A DNA stretch of 64,000 bases, taken from Plasmodium relictum. Taxonomy: Eukaryota; Apicomplexa; Aconoidasida; Haemosporida; Plasmodiidae. The stretch lies in NCBI RefSeq assembly GCF_900005765.1, contig NC_041689.1, forward strand, positions 1 to 64,000. The letters are read 5' to 3'. Shown here in pieces: positions 27,401-37,579 of the stretch. The translations under genes and the position numbers were made by a program. Position 1 is the stretch's first letter; the number at the start of each line of letters is the position of its first letter. The notes under the pieces are model-generated. The model was not told the DNA's origin. It ran no database searches and saw nothing but the letters and a program-made list of their open reading frames with translations.

Positions 27401-28879
27401 TTTATGAATACTAAAATATATAATAACTACAAAAAAAGTAATGAATTAAAAAAAAAAGAAAATGTTCCATGTAACAATGAAGATAATAATATTTTTGATT
27501 TCTTTTTAAGAATAAATAAGATTCCCTTTAATTATATTTTTTTTAATGAAAAAGAAGAAGAAATATTTTTGTTGCCAAATATTTTTATGGGAAAAAAATG
27601 TGAAAAAACAGTAGATAATTTAAAAGCTAAGAATTTTAAAATAGCTCAAACAAGAATAAGTTTAGATTTATTACATTCTGATTTACTTTACTACAATATC
27701 AAAAAGCATTCAAACAAATCCTTTTCTAATATAATTTATTCAGACTTAAAAACAGATAACAATTCTAAATCTAGGGGGAAAAGCATGGCAAATAAATCAT
27801 GTAATTTCTTAAATATAGAAAGGAAATTTTCTAAAAAGAAGTATTTAAATAATACTGATGTAGATGCTTCCGAAGATAATATGTTCTCGAAAAATGTAAA
27901 ACATTTCATAAATTGTCTAATCGAAGCAATAAATATTTTATTTGTTAATCAATCATATAATCAAATAACAGTTGAGTGGCTAAGCTTTGTAACAAGATTT
28001 TCTATTTGTTTTATACACTGGATGAAAAACCACGATGAAAAATTAATTAATCTTGTGCCTTTAAATAAGAAACAATTTGAATTAAAAAAAAGAAATCTTT
28101 TATTTTATTCTCTTTTTAGTTCTTATTCAGAAATTTATTCTGTGTACTTAGATATTGATAAAAACAATAAATTTACAAATTATAGAGCAAATTTAGTAAA
28201 AGCAGGAAATTTAGAAAGTTTTTATATCTATTTAAAAAAGATGGAAAACACTTTTAAAAAGTCTAATTCTTCATATATCCAAACTTCTCATATCTGCAAC
28301 AATAGTAATGAACCAAAAAGTTATTCATATAGTAACTTTTTAGAAGATGAATTTTACAGGTGTGAACAAGATATAATTAAAATGCTATTTGACGAAAATA
28401 TATTCAAAAAATTATCAATTTCATTGGTAGAATTTTACTTTGCTATTTATATGATCCAATTTATTGAAAGCAAAAAGCTGTCAATTTTAATTTTTTTATT
28501 TTGTGAAAAAAAAAATCATTTAAATAAGGAAAAACAATTTTTAAAACAGATAGCATCTAGAAAAAAGAAAATTCAAGATATGAAGTATAGTGATAATAAT
28601 AACAAAGTTTATGAATTTCTTGAATATTATTATTTAAAGGAATCTAATGAAATAATGAAAAAACAAATTAAAGAATTGCAAAGTTTAATTAAAAAAAAAG
28701 AACAAAAATTATTAAAAAAAGAAAAAATGAAAAATATAAAACTTGCACATATAAATCAAAAAAACAAAATTAGTAATTTAAATTCTTGTTTTGTTAAAAC
28801 TTTGAAAAAGCTTTTAGAAGAACCATCTTCAAGTACATACGAATCAAAACAAAATATTTCAAGTTATAAAAAGGAGTAA
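18462..28879 (+). CDS. CRMP3: Cysteine repeat modular protein (probably CRMP3), 3 exons, 3324 aa
   Basis: Predicted structure is join(18462..18718, 18939..19107, 19331..28879), with matching phases (2, then 0). The first exon begins with a signal-peptide-like MEIKKSILFIFLVYVF. Residues ~680-760 look like NHL/beta-propeller strands (GVVVIEDKIYFVDTG). Cys-rich GCC2/GCC3-type ephrin-receptor-like modules follow at ~909-1263, ~1680-1775 and ~1913-2043 with motifs such as CEPCPVGFYS and CLCKPGYYLKEGKCQKCPRG; they are split by Asn/Lys-rich inserts. A six-Cys stretch at ~1554-1636 (DCLNVCISNMYCTGIEM) resembles a PAN/apple domain. After a last Cys block near 2190-2235 come about nine membrane helices in two groups (~2236-2370 and ~2565-2800), then a cytoplasmic tail ending in a Lys-rich coiled coil. 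This order is diagnostic of Plasmodium CRMPs, surface or secretory proteins with reported roles in sporozoites and transmission. The paralogue number rests on gene order recalled from P. falciparum chromosome 12, so CRMP3 is likely but not certain. Confidence 0.88.
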
Positions 28880-30121
28880 GAAAAATCAAATAATCTATTA
28901 AATGAAGTATATAAATAAAAAATAAAATAATAATAATAATGAAAAATATTCTCTTTCTTAATTTCTCATATATTTATTATAAAAAAATATATATATATAT
29001 TATTTTCTAAATAAACATAATTTATCATATTTTTTTTTTCTCACTTTTTTATCTTTTATATAATTATATGTTGAAAAATTTATATATAAATATATATGTG
29101 ATTTTTTAATCAGGAGAAAAAAAAAAATAAAGGTTGATAAAAACAAGTTAATACATGAATAATTTAATGGGAAAAAGGAAAAGAAATACTTAAAAGTCTG
29201 ATCATGTTGAAGAACAAAAATACTAAGATGTCTAATTAAATTATACTGTTGTATCAAAGTTCTCTTTGTTTTTAAAAAAGGTACCGCATTAGCTTGAGAA
29301 ATTAAAAATGACAAATTAAAAAAAAAAAAAATATTCTTCCAAGTTTTAAAATATCTATCTAATCTACTTTTTAAATTTTTTAAAAAAAAAAATGTTTTTG
29401 TTTTTATTAAGATTTATAAGCAATATTTTTATTTATTTTAAAAATTTTATGTTTATGCATACATTCTTCTTCCATATATGTGTATATATTTTTTCAATTT
29501 TATATAATTTTTAAAATCATAAAGGGTAAATGCTTTTTTTTTTTTCTGTAAATGAATAAAAGTTTTATTTATGTTGCTAAAAATAAAATTTATTGTAAAA
29601 GTTTATAATTTTAAAAAATTTAATTAATACATTTCTATTCCTATTTAAAAATTAATAGTTTTCAGATCCTAATCCTAAATTATTTACTATTTAAAATTTT
29701 TAAATATATAAAATTATAATATATTGCTTCATAGATAGATTCATAAAAAAGAAAGTACTAGTACAGAATTTATTATAAATAGATATATATAATTTATATC
29801 GAGTAACAATTTTTTGTAAACTAAAAAAAAAAAATCTATATGGATTTATATGATTTTTTTTCATTTAAGTTAATATTTTTAAAAAAATTTAAAACTTGAA
29901 ATATGAGCTAATTGTAAACTTTTTTCCTCTTATATTTTATGTAAATTCAATAAAAAAAAAAAAAATGAAATGGTATATATATATATATAAATAAAAAAAA
30001 AAAAAAAAAAAAAATTATGTACTATATTTTTTCATAATACAAAAAAAGTAAAATAATACTCTTTCATACGATATTTTTATAATATAAAATACATCTTTTT
30101 TATATAATATTCTATTAAGAA

Positions 30122-30156
<35 letters not shown>

Positions 30157-30332
30157 AATATTTATAGAAAAAACATATGAAAATTAAATATAACACAAAA
30201 CATTACAAAGTAAAATTGTACAAAAAATAATAAAACAAGAATAAAAAGTATAAAGATATATAAGTTATAGTGTAAATATTAAATATAATTTTTTTTGCTT
30301 ATAGTTTTGTAATTATGAAAATTTTATGAAAA
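28880..30332. other. Intergenic between CRMP and mitochondrial ACP; may hide a small gene
   Basis: Most of this 1.45 kb is featureless A/T DNA with A-runs at about 30000 and a (TA)n tract at about 30127-30153. One part differs: minus-strand positions 29003-29413 form an uninterrupted frame with protein-like composition, listed separately as a candidate exon. Two upstream ATGs occur just before the ACP start at 30315 and 30326. Confidence 0.6.
29190..29413 (-). CDS. Candidate exon of an unrecognised small spliced gene
   Basis: On the minus strand a frame stays open from a stop at 29416 down to the stop at 29000. Its first 70-odd codons have varied, protein-like composition (pieces such as KSRLDRYFKTWKN, SQANAVPFLKTKRTL and HLSIFVLQHDQTF), unlike the Ile/Tyr/Phe/Lys output of neighbouring noncoding DNA. 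It has no ATG, so it would need an upstream exon; a possible one is ATGGAAGAAGAAT at 29475-29463 before a GTATGC donor, joining at an AG at 29360-29359. A GTATTT donor at 29189 could end the exon. If real it would encode a small protein, perhaps with one membrane segment near the middle. I do not recognise the family. The exon limits are uncertain and the whole call may be chance. Confidence 0.35.
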
Positions 30333-30922
30333 ATGAAAAAAAATATAATTCAAAAATTTTTTATCAATAAAAATGTTAATTTTTTCTACATATATAGAAG
30401 GGGGTATTTCAAAACCCTATTTAAAAATGAAATGAAATATATGTGGAATGGTTCTAATAAAAATAATTTTATAAAAAGTGAACCATATTCTTTTTTTTCT
30501 ACCGAAAATAAAAACGAATCAAATTTTCTTAGTAAAGATAAGATAGAAGAAAAGGTTTTAACTGTTTTAAGAAAATACTTACCTAATGATGCCGAAATTA
30601 AATATGAAGAGGAATTAGAAAAAAACAAAACAAAAGATAATAGGGCATGGGATTTTTTAGATACTGTGGAATTTTTAATAGATGTAATTTATATCATTGA
30701 CACATATAAGATTTTATTATATAATTCTTAGAAATATACTATATTATAAAATTTTATTTCAATTATAATTTTTTTTATTATAATTTTTTGTTTGATTTTT
30801 TTTTTTTTCTTTAGATTGAATCTGAATTTAATATTACAATTCCTGATGAGACAGCCGATAATATAAAAACTTTACAAGAATTAATAGACTACTTAGTTCA
30901 ATTAAATGTGAAGAAACCATAA
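30333..30922 (+). CDS. Mitochondrial acyl carrier protein lacking the phosphopantetheine Ser
   Basis: Predicted structure is join(30333..30683, 30815..30922), 152 aa, with a phase-0 intron of 131 bp (GTAATT...TTTAG). The first ~50 residues are basic and Asn/Phe-rich without acidic clusters, like a mitochondrial presequence (MKKNIIQKFFINKN). The ACP fold follows: helix I (IEEKVLTVLRKYL), the DFLDTVEFLID helix II, then IESEFNITIPDETADNIKTL and LQELIDYLVQL. In ordinary ACPs the motif is DSL and the Ser carries 4'-phosphopantetheine; here it is D107-F108-L109, so the carrier cannot be acylated in the usual way. As I recall, the same loss is reported for P. falciparum mitochondrial ACP, which acts as a structural partner of the Isd11-Nfs1 cysteine desulfurase in Fe-S cluster synthesis. 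The apicoplast ACP is a different gene with an intact Ser. Two short upstream ATG frames precede the start. Confidence 0.9.
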
Positions 30923-31487
30923 ATTTGTTAATTTTCATTTTATTAAAAATATTAAAGTTACATTATAATTTAAAGTTATATTATGAGTAAAATAAAACAC
31001 ATTTTTAATTAGGATTTAATGATAAAAATTTTTTCTTTTTATTTTTATATATTACATATTTTGTTTAAATATTAACTTTTAATTACTCTAAAATAAATTT
31101 ATATTATTATACAGATTTAATAAATAGAAAAGAAACATGAAAAAAAAAAACTCAGTTGGATATTTTTATGTTACAAAGCAAATTTAGTATAAAATTTTTT
31201 TTAATATTTTATAATTATTAAATATTTTCAATTTTTTAAATTATATATATTATTTAAAAAGAAAAGAGTGAGACATTTTTTTAAAATTTTAAAAGAAAAA
31301 TTTGTCCTGATATAATTATATAGAAACAAAAATTATCTTATTAAAAAGAATAATAATTTAGCTATCAATATTTTATTTAAAAAAATAAAAAGGAAAAAGA
31401 ATATGAATAATTGAAAAAATATTGCAACAATTAAAAAAAAAATATTATATAAATATATATATATATAAATTTAAAAAAAAGTTAAAT

Positions 31488-31531
<44 letters not shown>

Positions 31532-32659
31532 TGTGTTCTTTGTAAAAACTATTTTTATTTTTAAAACATTTGACTTCAAGTAATTAAAAAATTTACATGA
31601 AACATTTAAAATGTTGCACACAACCTTAGTTGAATATATATACATTTTTTTTTTTATTACAAAAAATTCTTTATTCTCTTTTAATTGTAAATTTCTTGTT
31701 TTATTTAAAATTTTTTTTTTTTTTTTGGAAAATTATCAGCATTTAAATAGTTTATTAGGCATTTAAAAAAAAGTCAAGGATTTCGAAATACGATAAATTT
31801 CAACTTTTTAGAGTTATTTCTTGTCTATAATTAATATAATAAAACAAAAAAAAAAAAATTTTATAGATGCATAAAATGAAAAGAGATATTATTATATACA
31901 AAAATTCTCATATGAAAATTAAATCATAAAATTTTTTTAAATTATCAAAAAGAAAAAGGAAACAAAATACTTTTATAGTTCTTAAATTTCTATATCTTCT
32001 AGAAATTATTATAAACTAACTAAAGTTATATAATTTATTATTTTAAAACTTAAATGAAATATCAGATGTGTATTAGGAAAATTATGTGTAAATTCCTTTT
32101 TCAAATATATATATTCATGGATTATATTAAAAAAACAAAATGAAACTTTTTAATTAAAAATGGCATATAAGATAATTCAAAAAAAATTAAGGATAATTTT
32201 TTAATCTATAATAAAAAAAAATTTATTAAAAGAGAAACCATTTAATTTTTATGAGAAAGAAAAAAGGTTAAATTTATAAAAATTTTAATTTTTTTTTTTT
32301 TTTTTCAAATATGGAACAATTGTTAATATTACACAAGCACATTAAATAGTAATAAGAGTATAAATGTAATAAACAATATTTTTCATAAAAATACATATGA
32401 AATTTTTTTTTTTTAAAAAAAAATATATTTTTAATTTTTAAATATTAATTATACCATAACTATATAATAAATTGTTTTTTTTTCTTTTTCTTTTTTTTTT
32501 TGAAATATTTATATAGATATATATTTTAAACATATTATTGAAAATTTTGAGTTACCTTTTTATAAATGAAGTTAAAAAATAACAGTCAATATGATACAAT
32601 AGAGTAATAATAAAAAAAGTATAAAATAAGAAAAATAATTAATACAATACAATAGTATA
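30923..32659. other. Intergenic between mitochondrial ACP and the transporter
   Basis: These 1.74 kb of noncoding DNA contain a (TA)n tract at about 31490-31528, several long T-runs (31703-31725, 32287-32306, 32475-32503) and no frame that looks coding. A slightly less A/T-rich patch at about 31765-31830 shows no recognisable RNA structure. The region should hold the ACP terminator and the transporter promoter. Confidence 0.7.
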
Positions 32660-35600
32660 ATGGAAGTAAAAAACTACAAATTTAACGAAAATAAAATGAA
32701 TGATGAAAAAAATACCAAATATGAAAAATTAGGGGTGGGGGATAATATTCTTTTAAATACTAATAAATTACAAAAAAACAAAATAAATATCTATAATAAG
32801 GAATATATTGAAAAAATAAAAAGATTGAAAGAAAAAAAATACTTCGGAAGTAAAACAATAGGAAAGGGTTCTAGTTATATTTATTTAATTAACCAAATTT
32901 TCGGTTCTGGAATTGTATCAATACCTTACGTATTTAAAAGTTGTGGATGGCTACCTTGTCTAATTATGAATATTTTAATTTGCGTTTTAACAGCTTTTAA
33001 TACTTTATTATTTCTACGAACCATGACTATGATACCTAATAATATTCATTTTAATAAAAGATATGAATATATATCAACAGTTTGTTATTTTTTAGGAAAA
33101 AATAATATATTTTTTTTATTAATTCAGATATGCTTTTATGCCAGTATATTGGCAAGTAATATTATTTCTATAGTAATAGTATCACACGCAGTTGATCATA
33201 TATTAATAAATATATTTGGTTATACTGTTGGTTTTGTTTTATACCCAAATTTTGGGTTTACTGTTTTTAACAATATTAATGATTTATATTATACTAAAAA
33301 TTATATATTATGTATAACTGTTGGTTATATAATAAATGCTATTACTTCAATATACTTTTCTCAATCAAATTTAGAGGATAACATGAAAATACAATTTTTA
33401 TCTTTTTTTTTTTTAATGAGCACTATATTTCAAATGATTTATCTAAGTATCCTTAAAATATATAGATTTAATATAAATAACGTAAACATTATACAAAAAA
33501 CTGGAATAAAAAAATATTCAGACATAAAATATCCTAGTGCATTCGGAGATTTTAATTTTAGACAACTGCTTTCATCTTATATTGCTTCTTATTCAACAGT
33601 AACAGTTATTCCTTGTTGGGCCAACGAAATGAAATCAGATGTTAAAATTATAAAAACTGTTTGGTTATCTAATTTTTTTTGTTGTTTCATTTATTATATT
33701 TATGGGCTAATTTTATGCACTGCTTATCCTCATATAAATAATGATAATATATTAAATGATATTTTACAGAATCCTCTTATAAATATTTACATGAAAATTT
33801 CTATATATATGTTTGATCTATTAACTATAGCACCTGGAATATATGTTTATTGCATAGCAACCAGATATAATTTAATCAACAGTAATATATGTTCAGAAAA
33901 AGTAGCATTCATTTTTGGTACTATTTTTCCATTTTTAATATCATGGTTTTTTACATCAAGTTCCTTTTTTGAAAATATTTTTACCTGGTCTAGTTTAATT
34001 TTTTCTTTTGCTTGTAATTTTATTACACCGTCAATTATATATTTAATAGCATGCAAGAATATTCCATATTCGGAAAAAAATCCTCTTAAATATATTCATG
34101 TTTTATATGATCCCAATGAATATAAAAAAAAAAAGCCTCTCTATAATATTTTATATTCTAACTTTAATGATGAAAAGAGTAATTTTGATTATGCAAATCA
34201 AAAATCTATTAATATAAAAAAAGAAATAGAAAATGAAAAAAACATATTTGAAATTCAACCAAATTCTATTGTTAGTAAAGAAGACAATAAGAAAAAGATA
34301 AAGCAGTTTGATGGAAATTCCAATGATATGCATGATTCATATTTTTTAAAAAGTAGTTCTTATGACTCAGATGATCATACAATTGCAAAAATAGATGAAA
34401 ATTCAATTAATAATAAGTATGTAAATGATTTTAATAATGGGAAAAATAATATTTTATATGATGTAGATAAGATTAATAGTATAAATGTTTTGCGTAATAC
34501 TGGCAAGGCAAATAAAAAATTAAATTCACATTCATATATTCAAGATAAAGAAAAAAGAAATGATTTTTCATATTATTATCTCCAAAACAGATATAAAATG
34601 CCAAACGACAAAACAAATTCTAATGACTATTCTAAGGAGGGAGAAATACATATTCAAGACAAAAGAAAAAATACCCAATATCCTTCTCGTGAAGATTTTA
34701 TAGTATCAATAAATAAAGAACTCACAAGTTGTGTTACTAAGGAAGGCAATTCAATAAAGAAAAAAAAAAAAAGTGTTTCTTTAAATGTAGATAATAATTT
34801 AATAAAGACAAATACAGAAGAAAGTGAATGGGAAACAAAAAAAGAAAATTATGAACAAAAACAAGAAGAAAAAAAAGAAGTAGAAAAAAAAACAGAAGAT
34901 AAATTAATATTGCATGAATCTTTTGAAAAAGATAATTATTTCAGCAAAGATAATATAGAAAAAAATAAAAAGAAGTCAGATGAATATTATAATATAGAAA
35001 AAAAAAAAAAAGATCCATTTATATTTCGTAAGTATAATTCTTTATTTAATATCAACGTGAAGAATTTACCTGATAATACAAAAATGAAAAATATATTACC
35101 AAATAATATTCGAAAATCAAGAAAACATAAAACTGTCATGGGTTTTGAAAAAAAAAATAAAAAAAATAAAAATGTGTCCATTATAAATTTAAAAGAATCT
35201 TCAGAAAGTTCTGATTTTAGTGATGATATTTTAAATGATAAAATAATAGCTGATTTATCAAGAGATATTTATAATGATATAAAAATAATAAAAAAAAATT
35301 ATGAAAGAGAAGAATATTTAATTAAATTTTCTGATATTTTTGATTCTTTTTTAAATTTAAAATTGATATTAGAAAGTGAATATAACGAAAAAAATTCATT
35401 TAATTTTTTTTATAATTCAGGTATTACAAATCAAAATGATTTTTCTAATATTAAAAAAGAGAATAATACAATAAATGGAAATTTATTATCTTTTAATAAT
35501 TCAAATAAATGTAATTTTAATAATGGAAGGAAGGAAAAATCCTTTTTATCTGATATAATGAATAAGGAAAAAAAAATTGTCGATAAAGAAATATCTGAAA

Positions 35601-37213
35601 ACAACATTGAAAAAATAAAGAGAAAACAAATAGGAAAAAACGAACAAAATTCATCAAATTATAGAAAAGGAGGAATAAAGAAAAACGAAGAAAACGAAGA
35701 GGGAAAAATAAATGAAAATAAAATTAATATAAGCCCACTAGATTATTTGCGTAATAATACCATACATAAAAATAATAAAAAAGAAAAAATAGTTACAGGC
35801 TTTACTGATGATATATATGAAAAAAAATTAAGAAAAATCAAAGAGGAAATTGATATGATTATAAATGGAATAAATAATAATCAAAATTTTACATGGGCTT
35901 TTGATGGAAATAAAAATAGAGATGATTCAAATGTAATATTAAATAATAAAAATATAAATGTATCAAATGTAAAATGCTTTCTTCAATCAAATGATAGCAT
36001 GTATCCGTCATACAGGAAATCGAAAAGTGAAAGTTATTTTTCTATTTTAAGTTTAAATAAAAGAAACTTTTATAAAAGAGACAAAAAAAGCAGTTTACAT
36101 TTTTTAAATAAATTAGGAACTAAGGAAAATTCTTTATTAAATAATAGAATGAGTGATGATGATATTAATAAATATATTCAAATTAGAAGTGCTGATTATT
36201 ACAGAAAATTCACAACTGAACAAAGTGATGAAAAACCTTTTCATAGCTATTCCATATCGAGAGATAAAATAAAAAAAAGAAATAAATTAATTAAGGATTC
36301 TGAAAGCAGGAGTGAGAGCAGTGAAAAACAAGAAAATGATTTTAAGAAGAAAATAAATTTAAGGTCAGAAAATTTTGAATTCGATACAGAAAGTTCTTAT
36401 AAAAGTGATGAAAATAAAAATTTTAAAGATAAAAACAAATTTAAAATGAATAATAAAAAAATAAAACCAAAAGAAAAAAACTATATTGACTTCAATGAAA
36501 ACAATATTCAATCAAAGGACAGGTTATTATACTTTTTAAATTCTTATAGTAGAAAAAGTAAGATGTATAAAGATATAAATAGATTGACTGTTCCAGATAA
36601 TGTATATAATGTTATCCCCAAAATTAATAAAATCAATGGAAAAAGCAGTTTTGATGATAATATAAATAATATTTTCAATTATTATAAATATCATTTCTTA
36701 TTATCATTTAGCGAGAAAAACAAAAAAAGAGGAAATTTAAATATATATAAAAATATTAGAAATGCAAACTTATTCTGTAATTATAGAAATAATGAAAATA
36801 ACAGCTTATATAACAATAGTGATACAAATAATAAAGATAATAAATTAAATGAAAATATCAATTCATTTGAAAAGATACAATCAAAAGAATTATTAAAATC
36901 TGTTTCCAAATCTCATTATTTAAATAAATTCCCCAATGATGAAAAAAAGGAGCCTTTACTAAATAATTCCCAAAATGAGAAACAGTTCGATGATTTACCG
37001 ACAATTAATTTAATTTGTCCTGAAAAACCATTGTGTGGGTATGAGGATGCATATCAAATTGATGATTATATAAATGGCAAAATAAATGAAAACATAATAC
37101 ATGTTTATCCTTCTACATATTTAAGAATTAAACATGTAGAAATTACAGAATTATTATTATTTATTACAATAATGTTACTATTTATTTCAATTCTTTATGA
37201 TTTTATTTATTAA
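32660..37213 (+). CDS. Amino acid transporter, AAAP-like, with a ~1000-residue hydrophilic loop (1517 aa)
   Basis: A single exon. After a ~70-residue basic N-terminus, the transporter core opens with SSYIYLINQIFGSGIVSIPY, the typical first helix of amino acid/auxin permeases (helix broken by G-x-G, then I-x-x-x-P-Y). About ten hydrophobic helices occupy residues ~73-470, including LPCLIMNILICVLTAFNTLL and LFFISILYDFIY-type segments at the far end. Residues ~485-1490 are hydrophilic, Asn/Lys/Ser/Glu-rich and probably unstructured and cytoplasmic. One last membrane helix (ITELLLFITIMLLF) ends the protein at 1494-1517. The family usually has 10-11 helices in 450-550 residues, so the core is complete but its last helix is separated by the insert. 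Substrate cannot be read from sequence; proton-coupled neutral or cationic amino acid transport is the family norm. The location could be plasma membrane or digestive vacuole. Confidence 0.85.
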   Translation: MEVKNYKFNENKMNDEKNTKYEKLGVGDNILLNTNKLQKNKINIYNKEYIEKIKRLKEKKYFGSKTIGKGSSYIYLINQIFGSGIVSIPYVFKSCGWLPCLIMNILICVLTAFNTLLFLRTMTMIPNNIHFNKRYEYISTVCYFLGKNNIFFLLIQICFYASILASNIISIVIVSHAVDHILINIFGYTVGFVLYPNFGFTVFNNINDLYYTKNYILCITVGYIINAITSIYFSQSNLEDNMKIQFLSFFFLMSTIFQMIYLSILKIYRFNINNVNIIQKTGIKKYSDIKYPSAFGDFNFRQLLSSYIASYSTVTVIPCWANEMKSDVKIIKTVWLSNFFCCFIYYIYGLILCTAYPHINNDNILNDILQNPLINIYMKISIYMFDLLTIAPGIYVYCIATRYNLINSNICSEKVAFIFGTIFPFLISWFFTSSSFFENIFTWSSLIFSFACNFITPSIIYLIACKNIPYSEKNPLKYIHVLYDPNEYKKKKPLYNILYSNFNDEKSNFDYANQKSINIKKEIENEKNIFEIQPNSIVSKEDNKKKIKQFDGNSNDMHDSYFLKSSSYDSDDHTIAKIDENSINNKYVNDFNNGKNNILYDVDKINSINVLRNTGKANKKLNSHSYIQDKEKRNDFSYYYLQNRYKMPNDKTNSNDYSKEGEIHIQDKRKNTQYPSREDFIVSINKELTSCVTKEGNSIKKKKKSVSLNVDNNLIKTNTEESEWETKKENYEQKQEEKKEVEKKTEDKLILHESFEKDNYFSKDNIEKNKKKSDEYYNIEKKKKDPFIFRKYNSLFNINVKNLPDNTKMKNILPNNIRKSRKHKTVMGFEKKNKKNKNVSIINLKESSESSDFSDDILNDKIIADLSRDIYNDIKIIKKNYEREEYLIKFSDIFDSFLNLKLILESEYNEKNSFNFFYNSGITNQNDFSNIKKENNTINGNLLSFNNSNKCNFNNGRKEKSFLSDIMNKEKKIVDKEISENNIEKIKRKQIGKNEQNSSNYRKGGIKKNEENEEGKINENKINISPLDYLRNNTIHKNNKKEKIVTGFTDDIYEKKLRKIKEEIDMIINGINNNQNFTWAFDGNKNRDDSNVILNNKNINVSNVKCFLQSNDSMYPSYRKSKSESYFSILSLNKRNFYKRDKKSSLHFLNKLGTKENSLLNNRMSDDDINKYIQIRSADYYRKFTTEQSDEKPFHSYSISRDKIKKRNKLIKDSESRSESSEKQENDFKKKINLRSENFEFDTESSYKSDENKNFKDKNKFKMNNKKIKPKEKNYIDFNENNIQSKDRLLYFLNSYSRKSKMYKDINRLTVPDNVYNVIPKINKINGKSSFDDNINNIFNYYKYHFLLSFSEKNKKRGNLNIYKNIRNANLFCNYRNNENNSLYNNSDTNNKDNKLNENINSFEKIQSKELLKSVSKSHYLNKFPNDEKKEPLLNNSQNEKQFDDLPTINLICPEKPLCGYEDAYQIDDYINGKINENIIHVYPSTYLRIKHVEITELLLFITIMLLFISILYDFIY

Positions 37214-37579
37214 AAACTGTGTGCACATTTTTTTTCTTTTTTATATTATTTATTTTTCCTTTTTGCTTATTTATAAAAACCTTTTTAGTATTAATCGAAA
37301 AATAAAAAAGTTATTCTTTTTTTGTTACACGTAAATTATTTAATAATATAAAATAATAAAATTATTCATTTATAAACTTGTTTTTGAATATGCTATGTTA
37401 TTTTATTTTATTTTATCTCATTTTATTTTTTGTTATTAAAAAATAAACTTTTTAATTTGATTTTGTTGTTAAAAATACAAAAAAAAAAATAAATAAAATA
37501 ATAAATTTAATATAAATCAACTAAAAAAAAAATATATATATATAATAAACATAAAATTTTGTAATATTTTTAAAAATAT
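37214..37579. other. Convergent intergenic region (shared 3' ends)
   Basis: These 366 bp lie between the 3' ends of the transporter (plus) and the RAD17-like gene (minus). It is A/T-rich with T-runs on one side and A-runs on the other, so both transcripts probably end here and may overlap. No specific terminator is recognisable. Confidence 0.65.

Noticed and set aside
28140-28185. EF-hand-like loop (DIDKNNKFTNYR) in the CRMP tail.
   Set aside because: It lacks the Gly at position 6 and the acidic residue at position 12 of the loop, and the flanking helices are not convincing.
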